A DNA stretch of 55,949 nt from Porphyromonas sp. Its GTDB lineage: Bacteria; Bacteroidota; Bacteroidia; Bacteroidales; Porphyromonadaceae. A model generated the notes under the pieces. It did not search any database, was not told the origin of the DNA, and saw nothing but the letters and a program-made list of their open reading frames with translations. Shown in pieces: positions 41,671-50,247 of the stretch; within the stretch, counting starts at the first letter, position 1; every line of letters begins with the position of its first letter. The position numbers and the translations under genes were made by a program. The DNA lies in the NCBI GenBank assembly GCA_030532365.1, contig JAUNLH010000007.1, positions 1 to 55,949 of the forward strand. The letters are read 5' to 3'.

Positions 41671-42423
41671 TTACTTCTTCTTAGCTTGATTAGCGACTGC
41701 CTCCATCAGCTTCTTGATCTCCTCTGGATCACCGATGAAGTAGTCCTTCACGAGCTTCATACCATTCTCCTCGTCAAACTCAAAGACATAAGGGATGCCT
41801 GTAGGGAGGTTGAGAGAAACAATGTCCTCGTCAGAGATCCCCTTGAGCTCCTTCACGATAGCACGCAAGCTATTACCGTGAGCTGCAACGATCACGTCGT
41901 CGTGCTCCTGGAGCGATGGGAAGATCTTCTGCTCCCAATAGGGGTGGATACGCTCGATGGTCTCCTTAAGGCTCTCTGTGAGCGGTAGCTCCTCGGCATT
42001 CACACCCTTGTATCTTGGATCCATCAGGGGCGAGCGCTGGTCGTCCTTAGCCAGTGGAGCGGGAGGTACGTCGAAGCTACGACGCCATACGAGCACTTGC
42101 TCATCGCCATACTTAGCGGCGGTATCAGCCTTGTTAAGTCCTTGTAGCTCACCATAGTGCTTCTCATTGAGGCGCCAGGTCTTCTCCACGGGGATCCAGT
42201 CAAGATCCATCTGATCTAGTACAATATTGAGGGTCTTGATCGCCCTCTTGAGGTAGCTTGTAAAGGCTAGTGAGAAGTGGAAACCCTTATCCTTCAGTTC
42301 TTTACCAGCTTTACTAGCTTCCGCCATGCCTTGCTCAGTCAGGTCGACATCTGTCCAGCCTGTAAAGCGGTTTTCAAGGTTCCATTCACTTTGTCCGTGT
42401 CTTATCAAGACTAATCTCTTCAT
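41671..42423 (-). CDS. gpmA: 2,3-bisphosphoglycerate-dependent phosphoglycerate mutase
   Basis: It interconverts 3- and 2-phosphoglycerate in glycolysis. From the ATG at 42423 the protein has 250 residues. The phosphohistidine motif RHGQSEWN (8-15) is followed by [15 protein letters not shown], and the second histidine is in [12 protein letters not shown]. The length and these motifs separate it from the small histidine phosphatase at 19789. An in-frame ATG at 42447 adds eight residues. It follows ispB by 29 bases. Confidence 0.95.
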   Translation of the reverse strand: MKRLVLIRHGQSEWNLENRFTGWTDVDLTEQGMAEASKAGKELKDKGFHFSLAFTSYLKRAIKTLNIVLDQMDLDWIPVEKTWRLNEKHYGELQGLNKADTAAKYGDEQVLVWRRSFDVPPAPLAKDDQRSPLMDPRYKGVNAEELPLTESLKETIERIHPYWEQKIFPSLQEHDDVIVAAHGNSLRAIVKELKGISDEDIVSLNLPTGIPYVFEFDEENGMKLVKDYFIGDPEEIKKLMEAVANQAKKK

Positions 42424-42452
42424 ATTCTTTCTTTCTAAATTTAACAAGTTTC

Positions 42453-43466
42453 CTACTTATTTCTCTCTCCTATATAATCGCAAACCCTTATCAGTACATC
42501 TCTGCATTCACTAGGAGATAATGTATTCATCAATAGACCCTTAGCCTCATCTAGGAGCCTCCACATCACCTCCTCTGCATACTCCACACCACCCTTACGG
42601 CGGGTAAAGTCGAGGATGTACTCCACCTGATCATCGGCGAGGGTGGTATGGCGTAGCACTTTGAGCACCTTCTCCGACTCTCGCCCACCCCGCTCTAGGG
42701 CATGGATGAGTGGGAGGGTGATCTTATGCTCTCTCAGGTCGATCCCGGAGGGCTTACCCATCTCTCGCGTGGGCAGGTAGTCAAAGATGTCGTCACGGAT
42801 CTGGAAGGCTAGCCCCATCTTGACTCCCGCCTCTCCAATCGTGGTCACCACCTCCTCATCCTCCTCACCTGCGAGGATCGCCCCCACCTCCATACTCACT
42901 CGTATTAGCGAAGCTGTCTTGTGGTGTATGATCTTGAAGTACTCCTCCTCCGAGGTGGTGCCGAGCTCTACACGATCCATCTGCATCAGCTCGCCCTCCG
43001 AGAGCTCCAGACCGAGCTTTGAGAGGCGTGTGATGATCCCAGTATTTCCGGTCTGGATCACACGGTACATAGCACCCGAGAGCAAGAAGTCACCGATGAG
43101 GACTGCCTTGCGATTACCATACAGTGCATTGACAGAGGGGTTCCCTCTCCTCATCATGCTATTATCCACCACATCATCATGCAGGAGGGTAGCAGTGTGC
43201 AACAGCTCTATAAAGACAGCGCCATTGAGCACCTCGTCGCCAAAGACCCCGTAGGTACCGGCGACCAAGATCAGGAGCAGTGGTCGGATCTGCTTGCCAG
43301 CATTCTCCTTGATATGATGAGCCGCCGACTCCATAGTGTACGACTCGCCACCCATAGACGCCTCATACATGCGATTAAAGCCCTCTAACGATGCTTTGAG
43401 GGGATCCGTGAGGATGTCATGAAAGTCTCCTATGCTGCTCATCAAGATTTCGATGCCTATATTCAA
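42453..43466 (-). CDS. ispB: Polyprenyl diphosphate synthase
   Basis: A 337-residue trans-prenyl transferase making the long isoprenoid tail of menaquinone. The first aspartate-rich motif DDVVD is at 97-101 ([15 protein letters not shown]), the second DDIFD at 225-229 ([10 protein letters not shown]). The small residues before the first motif fit long-chain products (C35-C50) but do not fix the length. The start may be the ATG at 43466 or, equally, that at 43442. A textbook promoter lies just upstream. The product would serve the quinone used by fumarate reductase. Confidence 0.88.
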   Translation of the reverse strand: MNIGIEILMSSIGDFHDILTDPLKASLEGFNRMYEASMGGESYTMESAAHHIKENAGKQIRPLLLILVAGTYGVFGDEVLNGAVFIELLHTATLLHDDVVDNSMMRRGNPSVNALYGNRKAVLIGDFLLSGAMYRVIQTGNTGIITRLSKLGLELSEGELMQMDRVELGTTSEEEYFKIIHHKTASLIRVSMEVGAILAGEEDEEVVTTIGEAGVKMGLAFQIRDDIFDYLPTREMGKPSGIDLREHKITLPLIHALERGGRESEKVLKVLRHTTLADDQVEYILDFTRRKGGVEYAEEVMWRLLDEAKGLLMNTLSPSECRDVLIRVCDYIGERNK

Positions 43467-43482
43467 GTTTCAAATTGTTATC

Positions 43483-43513
43483 CAAAGATACCACTTTTCT
43501 AGTGGCTATCAAA
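43483..43513 (-). promoter_or_regulatory. ispB-gpmA promoter
   Basis: The minus strand reads TTTG (43510-43513), 19 bases, then TATCTTTG (43483-43490): a complete Bacteroidota promoter. The transcript would start near 43477, about 10 bases before the first possible ATG. Confidence 0.75.
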
Positions 43514-43605
43514 GTACTACCTCACCTACCACCATAGTACCATACCATTGTAGATAAGAGAGCCACCGGCTTATAGAAAACCGAAGTGCTACTAAAGGAA
43601 AACTC

Positions 43606-43710
43606 AAGTTCCGAACTTCGATTGCACGGAGTTCGGGTCTTAGAGTTGTCGAAGTTGGGAACTTCGATGCACCTAAGTTCCCAACTTAGAATTTTTGAGT
43701 TCGGAGCTCA
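43606..43710. repeat. 23-base dyad repeat element, locus 4
   Basis: Four exact 23-base units (43606-43628, 43629-43651, 43652-43674, 43675-43697) plus a terminal half unit. Cores are CCG, CGG, GGG, CCC and CGG. Spacer agagttgtcg is identical to that of loci 1 and 3; the last spacer is the T-rich agaatttttg. The order and orientation are as in loci 1 and 2. Confidence 0.88.
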
Positions 43711-43880
43711 ATCTTCCCCTCCTTGAGAGCTCGCATGGATAGAGGATGGTCGGCAAAGAGTCAAGAGTGCCTATTTTTAGAACTCCTGTTACCCCTTATC
43801 TAGATAAGATTACCCTTATCTTAAAATTATTTTTTGATCGATTGTATAAATTTCTCTCTTCCGCCCTCTTGGGGTCCCAA
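43711..43880. other. Gene-free spacer with a 14-bp palindrome
   Basis: No gene is supported. CTTATCTAGATAAG (43795-43808) is a perfect palindrome, and ttaccccttatct/ttacccttatct is a short direct repeat around it. They lie downstream of the glycosyltransferase operon; a role as terminator or binding site is open. Confidence 0.4.
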
Positions 43881-44714
43881 TTACTTCTTCTCCAGCTCTT
43901 CTGTGAGCTCTCGCTGAAATGGTCCAAAGTACTTGCGCTTCACCTTGCGTAGGAAGTATGGGATCACTCCAGTCTGCTTGCCCACCAGTCGAAAGCCCTT
44001 CTCCTTTGCAAACGCCTTTACCTCTGCTTGAGAAAGGAGGTAACCTCGATTGACCTCTGCTTGATGCTGGGGATCAGGTTTATTAAGGATAGATGAGGCA
44101 TTGAGGAGGTAGAGATACTCGGCACCTGGAACTACAACAATGGCGGTTGCATAGTAGACCGCCTTAACTGAAAAGGGAAGGTCTTCGATATAACGGCCAA
44201 CCGGAAACTCCAGCTCATGCCTTAATATCAACTCCCTCTTAATGAGATAACGGCAAGCATAGCCCATCTTGGCTACGTAGGTGGCTCTGAACTTCGCCCG
44301 CACACTAGTGTGCGATTGTTCTTTCTTAAAAGACTGTGAGTACTGCGGCTTGGCTTCGTTGATCAATTCTGAGAACGCCATCTCCGCGTCACTCCTAAGC
44401 ACTGCCCGCTCGAGCAACTCATAGTATCGGCTATTGATCTTATCGTCTATATCCATGAAGTGGAGGTAGTCTCCCTTGGCTAGCTGTATACCTCTATTGC
44501 GAGTGTAGGAGAGTCCTCTGTTTTGATCGTTCTGCACGAGGGTGACCCACGGGTATTCTCCCGCTAACTCTGCAGAGTCATCGGTGCTGCCATCATCAAT
44601 AAGGATCACCTCATCTGGGCGACGAGTCTGGCGTCCTATGCAGTCCAGACAGCGGCGCACGTACTTGGCACCGTTGTAACATGGGACAATGACAGAGATG
44701 GTCATATTTTTCAT
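43881..44714 (-). CDS. Family 2 glycosyltransferase (tandem copy A)
   Basis: A 277-residue GT-A fold enzyme. The N-terminus ISVIVPCYNGAKYVRRCLD starts the nucleotide-sugar domain. DDGSTDDSAELAGEYP and the acidic motif DIDDKIN (in place of the usual DxD) follow. It shares long identical stretches with the next gene upstream (44735-45556), including CYNG-KYVRRCLDCI-RQT, so the two are tandem duplicates. The C-terminal part is basic and may touch the membrane. ATGs at 44714 and 44705 are both possible. Sugar specificity is unknown; a surface polysaccharide role is inferred from context. Confidence 0.85.
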   Translation of the reverse strand: MKNMTISVIVPCYNGAKYVRRCLDCIGRQTRRPDEVILIDDGSTDDSAELAGEYPWVTLVQNDQNRGLSYTRNRGIQLAKGDYLHFMDIDDKINSRYYELLERAVLRSDAEMAFSELINEAKPQYSQSFKKEQSHTSVRAKFRATYVAKMGYACRYLIKRELILRHELEFPVGRYIEDLPFSVKAVYYATAIVVVPGAEYLYLLNASSILNKPDPQHQAEVNRGYLLSQAEVKAFAKEKGFRLVGKQTGVIPYFLRKVKRKYFGPFQRELTEELEKK

Positions 44715-44734
44715 TTTGCTTGCTTTGCGAATGT

Positions 44735-45556
44735 TTATAGATCTTCAGTCAGCTCCTTTTGTGAAGAGGCCGTGAGCTTGCGCTTGAGGAGGTCTAGACC
44801 AAAGCGTAGCCAACCACTATTCACTGCAGGAATAGAGACCCCCTTTTGCCTCACAAAGTCCCGCACATCTTTTCTGGAGTACTGCCTGTCTTGGCGCCTC
44901 TTCTCCCGATGTTCGGGTGTTTGCTTAGTGAGGATCGAGTCGGGGTTGTCAATATATAGATACTCTGCACCTGGGGCTGTCGCTACCCTTTCGGCATAGT
45001 AAAATACTCGTATCGTAAAGGGAATGTCCTCCATCAGACGCCCCTCGGGGAAGTGGATCTCGTGCTCTCGGATCAGGGCAGTACGAAATAGGTAGATCAC
45101 AGAGTAGCCCCACCGCCCAGGATAGGTGATGAGGTACTTATCCCTGCCATGGTAGCTCTTGATCTCCGAGAAGTGCTGAGTATGGTACCCACTACGCTGA
45201 AAGATGGCTCCACCTATGATGATGTCGGCACCGGTCTTTGATACCGCAGCAACCATCGACTCGTAGTAGGTGCTATTGATGCGGTCGTCTACGTCAAAGA
45301 AGTGTACATACTCCCCCGATGCCTCCTGCAGTGCCCTATTGCGAGCATAGGCAGGTCCTCTATTGCGATCGTTTTGCAACACCTTGACACCCTGGTACTC
45401 TCCCGCTATCTTTGCTGAGTCGTCGGTACTGCCATCGTCGACAAATAGCACCTCGAGATGGCGATAGGTCTGCCGTTCGATGCAGTCCAGACAGCGCCGC
45501 ACGTACTTTGAGCCATTATAGCATGGGATGATTACTGTGATTAGAGGGTACTCCAT
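44735..45556 (-). CDS. Family 2 glycosyltransferase (tandem copy B)
   Basis: A 273-residue paralogue of the downstream gene, with ITVIIPCYNGSKYVRRCLD, DDGSTDDSAKIAGEY and the acidic motif DVDDRIN. The two proteins can be aligned end to end, but the variable middle region (about 115-170) differs, which suggests different acceptors or sugars after duplication. It begins three bases after the GT4 stop upstream and ends 20 bases before copy A, so all three are one transcript. Confidence 0.86.
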   Translation of the reverse strand: MEYPLITVIIPCYNGSKYVRRCLDCIERQTYRHLEVLFVDDGSTDDSAKIAGEYQGVKVLQNDRNRGPAYARNRALQEASGEYVHFFDVDDRINSTYYESMVAAVSKTGADIIIGGAIFQRSGYHTQHFSEIKSYHGRDKYLITYPGRWGYSVIYLFRTALIREHEIHFPEGRLMEDIPFTIRVFYYAERVATAPGAEYLYIDNPDSILTKQTPEHREKRRQDRQYSRKDVRDFVRQKGVSIPAVNSGWLRFGLDLLKRKLTASSQKELTEDL

Positions 45557-45559
45557 CGC

Positions 45560-46678
45560 TTACTTCTCTGTAAGTTCGTTAAATAACTGCTCCCACATAG
45601 GGACTACGCTCTCTATATCATAGCGCTTCACCCACTCCATACCCTCTCTTGACATCCTTTCGCGCTTCTCGCCATCTGTCATCAACGCTCGAAGGGCAAC
45701 AGCATAAGCATCAAGGTCATAAGGCTCGACCATCACGCCTACTCTGCCATCATCTACGATTTCGGGGAGTGCTGCGTAGGAGTTAAACGACATAGGTACT
45801 GTACCCATCTTTAATGCCTCTGTTATAACCAATCCCCACCCCTCATAATCGCTGGTGAGTAGCAAGATTTTTGCTCGCTCTACGTAGTGCCTGGAGTCCT
45901 GAGCTCCATAAAAGGTATAGTGTGATAGGCCCAATGCTTCTGCCTGATGCTTAAGGGGTTCTAGCTGATCTCCATCCCCTATCAGCTCTAGGCGCCACTC
46001 AGGGAACTCTCTATGGACCTTCTCCCAAATCTGTAGTACCCTATCAACTTTTTTCTCCTTCGCCATACGCCCTACATAGACTACGATATTCTCCTTCTCT
46101 ACCAAGGGATCACGAGGGGTCAGATATGTATTGGGATTGGGGATTGCCAACACTCGAGCACGTGGCTTACCTACAATCTTTTGATAGATAGGGATATATC
46201 GGGGTGACAAGAGGACCACAGCGTCACCGCACTTATGCATACTGTGGAGGATAGGCAAGACCCGTCTAGCCCTATTGAGAGCGGAGAGATAATTTAATAT
46301 TTTATTGTCTTTTCTCTCTTTCTTGTAGTAGTCTGGTGTCGTGTGCAGTACGATGCAGAGCTTGGCTCCTATCCGGTCTGCCACATACCTCAGCAAGGCA
46401 CTTAGCTCACGGTTGTATGCAAAGTGAGAAACTATGATATCAATATTGTTCTCCCCGAAGAAGCGAAGAAGTGCCTCACGGTTAGGGGTTGTATTTACCC
46501 CCCTCTTGTCTGGAAGAGACAAGGACTCTATACCTTCTATCGGCTTAAACTCCTCTCTAGCAACAAAGCAGAGGTGATGACCGTGCTCCCGAAGTGCAAC
46601 AGCGACTCTGGCAGCTGCAGCTTCGATGCCGCCTGCTCCAAAATGAAATCCCCACCAGCTGACAAATGCTATATTCAT
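45560..46678 (-). CDS. Family 4 glycosyltransferase
   Basis: A 372-residue GT-B enzyme. The N-terminal domain has GAGGIEAAAARVAVALREHGH, and the C-terminal donor site shows YVGRMAKEKKVDRVLQIW, LIGDGDQLEPL and TSDYEGWGLVITEALKMGT, the last with the E-x7-E type glutamates. It probably adds a hexose from a UDP or GDP donor to a membrane-bound glycan. It lies 24 bases after the upstream glycosyltransferase gene and three bases before copy B. Confidence 0.88.
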   Translation of the reverse strand: MNIAFVSWWGFHFGAGGIEAAAARVAVALREHGHHLCFVAREEFKPIEGIESLSLPDKRGVNTTPNREALLRFFGENNIDIIVSHFAYNRELSALLRYVADRIGAKLCIVLHTTPDYYKKERKDNKILNYLSALNRARRVLPILHSMHKCGDAVVLLSPRYIPIYQKIVGKPRARVLAIPNPNTYLTPRDPLVEKENIVVYVGRMAKEKKVDRVLQIWEKVHREFPEWRLELIGDGDQLEPLKHQAEALGLSHYTFYGAQDSRHYVERAKILLLTSDYEGWGLVITEALKMGTVPMSFNSYAALPEIVDDGRVGVMVEPYDLDAYAVALRALMTDGEKRERMSREGMEWVKRYDIESVVPMWEQLFNELTEK

Positions 46679-46702
46679 ATCTTAGGATGCCATTTAATAC
46701 AC

Positions 46703-47563
46703 TTATATATAAATATCTCTAAAACGATCAGGTAGCTCCACCACACGAGGGCAACCTGGCATCATGGGTTTATTAGGGGCATATATAGGTCGGATGAATG
46801 TCTGTATTCGGCGAGCTCTGTCTAATATCTGATCGGCTGGGATGGCGCTCTTTTTTGTGGTGTAGGTGATGGTCTTCGTGCGTCGAGCCAAGTGACGCCT
46901 CCAGCCCGCATGGCGGCTCATACTGCCACTCATGAAGCGCCTCCGTACCATGTCATAATCGCTATATCCCGTATGTATGAGGTAGAGCTGGGGTAGGATG
47001 TGGAAATTTCTCCCCCTCACTCTGTGGAAGCCGGAGCCCCAGATCACAGGCTGGGTGATGATGCTTGCCTTGGTATACCTAGCGGTGAGTAACGCATAAC
47101 GTCGCTGGGATAGGATAGAGCGCTTAGGATCAAGTGGGGGCTCGACACCTCGCTTCTGCCCAAGATCTAGACCCAATGCTGAGGCATGGCTGGTAGGAGC
47201 ATGAAGGCGCAAGTACTCCGATAGGGAGAGCCCTGTGATGGGGTCTGGCACGAGAAATTCATCGGCATCAGTACCCAATACCATATCATAGCCATCTCTT
47301 AAGAGTCTGTGTGCCAGCTTGGTGAGTAACCCGATCCTGTACTTATCTCCAGCGGCTCTTGTGAGCACCTTGTGCTCTATGTGGGTGATATTCACCTCCG
47401 AAGGAGTCTCGTCCGGTATCTCCTGATCCATACCATCCAGATAGATGTATAAGGAGCTGTAACCCAGGGCTTCGCCATAATAGCGCACCCAGCGACGGAG
47501 GAAGAAAGTGTCATTTCTCGCCATCGTCACCGCCGCTATCTTATAATCATTGGTTGGCTCCAT
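46703..47563 (-). CDS. Glycosyltransferase, PF13704-like (GT2 group)
   Basis: A 286-residue protein. The opening AAVTMARNDTFFLRRWVRYY and the LDG motif, followed by GTDADEFLVPDP, fit the Glyco_tranf_2_4 group (metal-binding DADEF). A basic, arginine-rich C-terminal third (about 215-260) follows. It is the first gene of the four-gene glycosyltransferase operon and has a -7 box upstream (minus TAGCTTTG, 47642-47649). Target glycan unknown. The family call is from pattern memory. Confidence 0.75.
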   Translation of the reverse strand: MEPTNDYKIAAVTMARNDTFFLRRWVRYYGEALGYSSLYIYLDGMDQEIPDETPSEVNITHIEHKVLTRAAGDKYRIGLLTKLAHRLLRDGYDMVLGTDADEFLVPDPITGLSLSEYLRLHAPTSHASALGLDLGQKRGVEPPLDPKRSILSQRRYALLTARYTKASIITQPVIWGSGFHRVRGRNFHILPQLYLIHTGYSDYDMVRRRFMSGSMSRHAGWRRHLARRTKTITYTTKKSAIPADQILDRARRIQTFIRPIYAPNKPMMPGCPRVVELPDRFRDIYI

Positions 47564-47641
47564 TTATACGCTACAGACGGAGTGTAGGACGACCGTCTCT
47601 CTGATCTGCTAGTAAAACAACTGCTAAGTTACTTAATACTA

Positions 47642-47649
47642 CAAAGCTA
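47642..47649 (-). promoter_or_regulatory. -7 box for the glycosyltransferase operon
   Basis: The minus strand reads TAGCTTTG, a perfect TAnnTTTG match, 78 bases before the first gene. Confidence 0.5.
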
Positions 47650-47761
47650 CAAAAACAAAATGATCTTACATGTTGTTGTATTTTCACTAAGAAGGAAGAT
47701 CCCACTATGGGCGCACTCCGAGTATGTATGGTACACACATGGTTTTCTCTAACATTTTAAT

Positions 47762-47769
47762 TAAATTTG
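47762..47769 (+). promoter_or_regulatory. -7 box for the MFS-GH130 genes
   Basis: TAAATTTG, a perfect match, 59 bases before the start I chose at 47829. An upstream in-frame ATG (47724) precedes this box and so is unlikely to be used. Confidence 0.55.
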
Positions 47770-47828
47770 CAAAACCACCGAGGGTCACCACTCCCTCTAC
47801 TAGTATTTTTAACACTAATAACCTAGGA

Positions 47829-49139
47829 ATGAGCACCAAATCCTCACCTACAAGTACAAGACACCCAGGACTATGGGTACCGACAGTATACTTCGCTATG
47901 GGGCTGCCTATGGTGCTACTCTCCGACGTCTCCATATTGATGTTTGGTGACCTAGGGATACCAGATAAGCAAATCGCCTTTTGGGCATCGCTCTTGACAC
48001 TTCCTTGGAGCTTGAAGCCGCTTTTCAGCCCAATAATGGAACTAGTAGGTACGAAGAAGCAGTATGTAGTACTGTCAGAACTGCTCTCTGCGCTTATGCT
48101 GGGGCTGGTCTTTGTAGGGCTAGGACTGGACAACTTCTTTGCCATCACGCTCCTACTGATGGCGATCTTGGCAATCAGCGGCTCCGTACATGACATAGCA
48201 GGAGATGGCACCTACATGCACTTCCTCTCTTCTAAGGAGCAGAGCGAATATATAGGGTGGCAGGGAGCGTTTTACAACATAGCTAAAGTACTGGCAAAGG
48301 GAGGGCTCGTATACCTCGTAGGCGTGCTGACAAAGAGCTACGGACTCGTGGGCTCGTGGCGCTTTATATTTGTCCTAGCTAGTGTGCTGTTACTCAGCAT
48401 CTCCGTGTACCACTTCTTTGTACTTCCGGGGGAGATGAGGAGTGCCCAAGCTAGCACAGAGCGCCAGCATAGGAGCCTTAAGGAGTCGATGAAAGAGCTA
48501 TGGGAGATCATCGTCTCTTTCTTCAAAAAGAAATACATACTCTATTATCTGCTCTTCATACTTCTATACAGACTCACAGAGGGATTGACCATCAAGATCG
48601 CTCCACTCTTCTTGAAAGCATCTGCCGATATAGGTGGGCTGGGACTGAGCAACGAACAGTTTGGGCTCATTTATGGCACATTTGGTACACTTGCCTTTAT
48701 CATAGGGAGCATTCTCAGCGGGTATTTCATCAGCCATTATGGGCTCCGCAAGGTACTCTTTGTCCTAGCTCTGATCTTCAATATCCCCTTCATAGTCTTC
48801 TTTCTCCTCGCATACTTCCAGCCCTCCTCTATGACATGGATCACGCTGGGTATCATCTTTGAAAACTTCGGCTATGGATTTGGTTTTGTGGGGCTTAACC
48901 TCTTCATGATGCAGCAGGTGGCTCCTGGACCTCATCAGATGGCACACTATGCCTTTGGCACCAGCATCATGAACCTCAGTGTGATGCTACCCGGCATGGT
49001 GAGCGGTGCACTGAGCGACGCTCTAGGATACAAAATCTTTTTTCTCGTAGCTGTATTGGTGGCAATACCAGGTATCCTGTGTGCCTATTTTGTCCCCTTT
49101 ACCTATGACAGTAAAGGCAATAAGATAGAAACTAATTAG
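47829..49139 (+). CDS. MFS sugar transporter
   Basis: A 436-residue major-facilitator protein with about 12 membrane helices. It has the short charged loops of the family ([22 protein letters not shown] after helix [15 protein letters not shown] in the second half) and resembles the Bacteroidota permeases found beside GH130 genes and the AmpG-type muropeptide permeases. I start at ATG 47829, after the -7 box. GH130 starts 11 bases past the stop. It probably imports the disaccharide that GH130 splits. Which sugar is inferred only from the neighbour. Confidence 0.82.
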   Translation: MSTKSSPTSTRHPGLWVPTVYFAMGLPMVLLSDVSILMFGDLGIPDKQIAFWASLLTLPWSLKPLFSPIMELVGTKKQYVVLSELLSALMLGLVFVGLGLDNFFAITLLLMAILAISGSVHDIAGDGTYMHFLSSKEQSEYIGWQGAFYNIAKVLAKGGLVYLVGVLTKSYGLVGSWRFIFVLASVLLLSISVYHFFVLPGEMRSAQASTERQHRSLKESMKELWEIIVSFFKKKYILYYLLFILLYRLTEGLTIKIAPLFLKASADIGGLGLSNEQFGLIYGTFGTLAFIIGSILSGYFISHYGLRKVLFVLALIFNIPFIVFFLLAYFQPSSMTWITLGIIFENFGYGFGFVGLNLFMMQQVAPGPHQMAHYAFGTSIMNLSVMLPGMVSGALSDALGYKIFFLVAVLVAIPGILCAYFVPFTYDSKGNKIETN

Positions 49140-49150
49140 TTAGAACAATT

Positions 49151-50155
49151 ATGAGTCAATTAGAAATAAAAGGAATACCTCAGCCACATATGCCCTGGGA
49201 GGATCGTCCGGAGGGAAGCAATGCTGTGATGTGGCGCTACTCCGCGAATCCTGTGATCGGAAGGCACGCCACACCGACTAGCAATAGTATCTTCAATAGC
49301 GCAGTGGTGCCCTATAAAGGGGGTTACGCAGGGGTCTTTCGTGTAGATGACACCAACCGTCGTATGAGGCTACACACAGGCTTTAGCAATGACGGGCTCA
49401 ACTGGGATATAGAGCCGGAAAAGATAAACTTTGTCTGCGACGACCCTGAGGTGGGCGAATGGGTCTACGGATATGACCCTCGCGTGGTAGAGATAGAGGA
49501 GGGGAAGTACCTCGTCACTTGGTGCAATGGTTACCATGGCCCCACTATCGGTGTGGCATGGACTACGGACTTCAAGACCTACCACCAGCTAGAAAACGCT
49601 TTCCTGCCATTTAACCGCAATGGAGTGATGTTCCCACGCAAGATCAATGGCAACTACGCTATGCTGAGCCGTCCTAGCGATAACGGCCATACCGCCTTTG
49701 GGGATATCTTTTACAGCGAGTCCCCAGATCTAGAGTACTGGGGCAGGCACCGGCATGTGATGAGCCCCGCAGCTTTCGAAGATAGTGCCTGGCAATGCCT
49801 GAAGATAGGAGCCGGACCAATCCCTATCGAGACATCTGAAGGATGGCTGATGATCTACCACGGTGTACTGCAGAGCTGCAACGGATATGTCTACAGCTTC
49901 GGCTCCGCACTGCTCGATCTCGAAAAGCCATGGGAAGTGATCGCCCGTAGCGGTCCCTACCTCATCTCACCTCAAGAGCTGTATGAGTCGGTAGGGGATG
50001 TGCCAAACGTTACCTTTCCATGCGCAGCAGTCCATGATCCGGAGAGCAAGCGACTCGCCGTCTATTATGGCTGTGCCGACTCTGTAACAGGCGTTGCCTT
50101 TGGCTACATCGACGAGATCATCGACTTCACAAAACGTACAAATATAGTAAGCTAA
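49151..50155 (+). CDS. GH130 family beta-mannoside phosphorylase
   Basis: A 334-residue five-blade beta-propeller enzyme of glycoside hydrolase family 130. Its members phosphorolyse beta-1,4-mannosides to mannose-1-phosphate. Seen are IFNSAVVPY (47-55), FRVDD (63-67), the catalytic-acid motif GYDPRVV (Asp109), [14 protein letters not shown] and [21 protein letters not shown]. The pattern resembles subgroup 2, which includes the Man-GlcNAc phosphorylases that act on N-glycan cores in Bacteroides; mannosylglucose or mannobiose are alternatives. The gene is followed by SusC/SusD. Confidence 0.85.
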   Translation: MSQLEIKGIPQPHMPWEDRPEGSNAVMWRYSANPVIGRHATPTSNSIFNSAVVPYKGGYAGVFRVDDTNRRMRLHTGFSNDGLNWDIEPEKINFVCDDPEVGEWVYGYDPRVVEIEEGKYLVTWCNGYHGPTIGVAWTTDFKTYHQLENAFLPFNRNGVMFPRKINGNYAMLSRPSDNGHTAFGDIFYSESPDLEYWGRHRHVMSPAAFEDSAWQCLKIGAGPIPIETSEGWLMIYHGVLQSCNGYVYSFGSALLDLEKPWEVIARSGPYLISPQELYESVGDVPNVTFPCAAVHDPESKRLAVYYGCADSVTGVAFGYIDEIIDFTKRTNIVS

Positions 50156-50225
50156 TAAGATAAGTTTTCGATACAACCTTGTTTGTGCTGCACTGTAGTC
50201 TCAATCTCAGTGAAGCGTAAATCTA

Positions 50226-50233
50226 TAAATTTG
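50226..50233 (+). promoter_or_regulatory. -7 box for susC-susD
   Basis: TAAATTTG, a perfect match, ends 14 bases before the SusC ATG. The 92-base gap after GH130 therefore holds an internal promoter. No -33 element is clear. Confidence 0.55.
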
Positions 50234-50247
50234 CAAACACAAAAAGC

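Noticed and set aside
1..43710. CRISPR array reading of the 23-base repeats
   Set aside because: Spacers are only 10 bases, are shared among loci, the dyad cores vary, each locus has about four units and no cas genes are present.
43746..43952. 68-residue plus-strand ORF
   Set aside because: Half of it is the reverse of the glycosyltransferase end; the leucine-rich part comes from AT-rich spacer.
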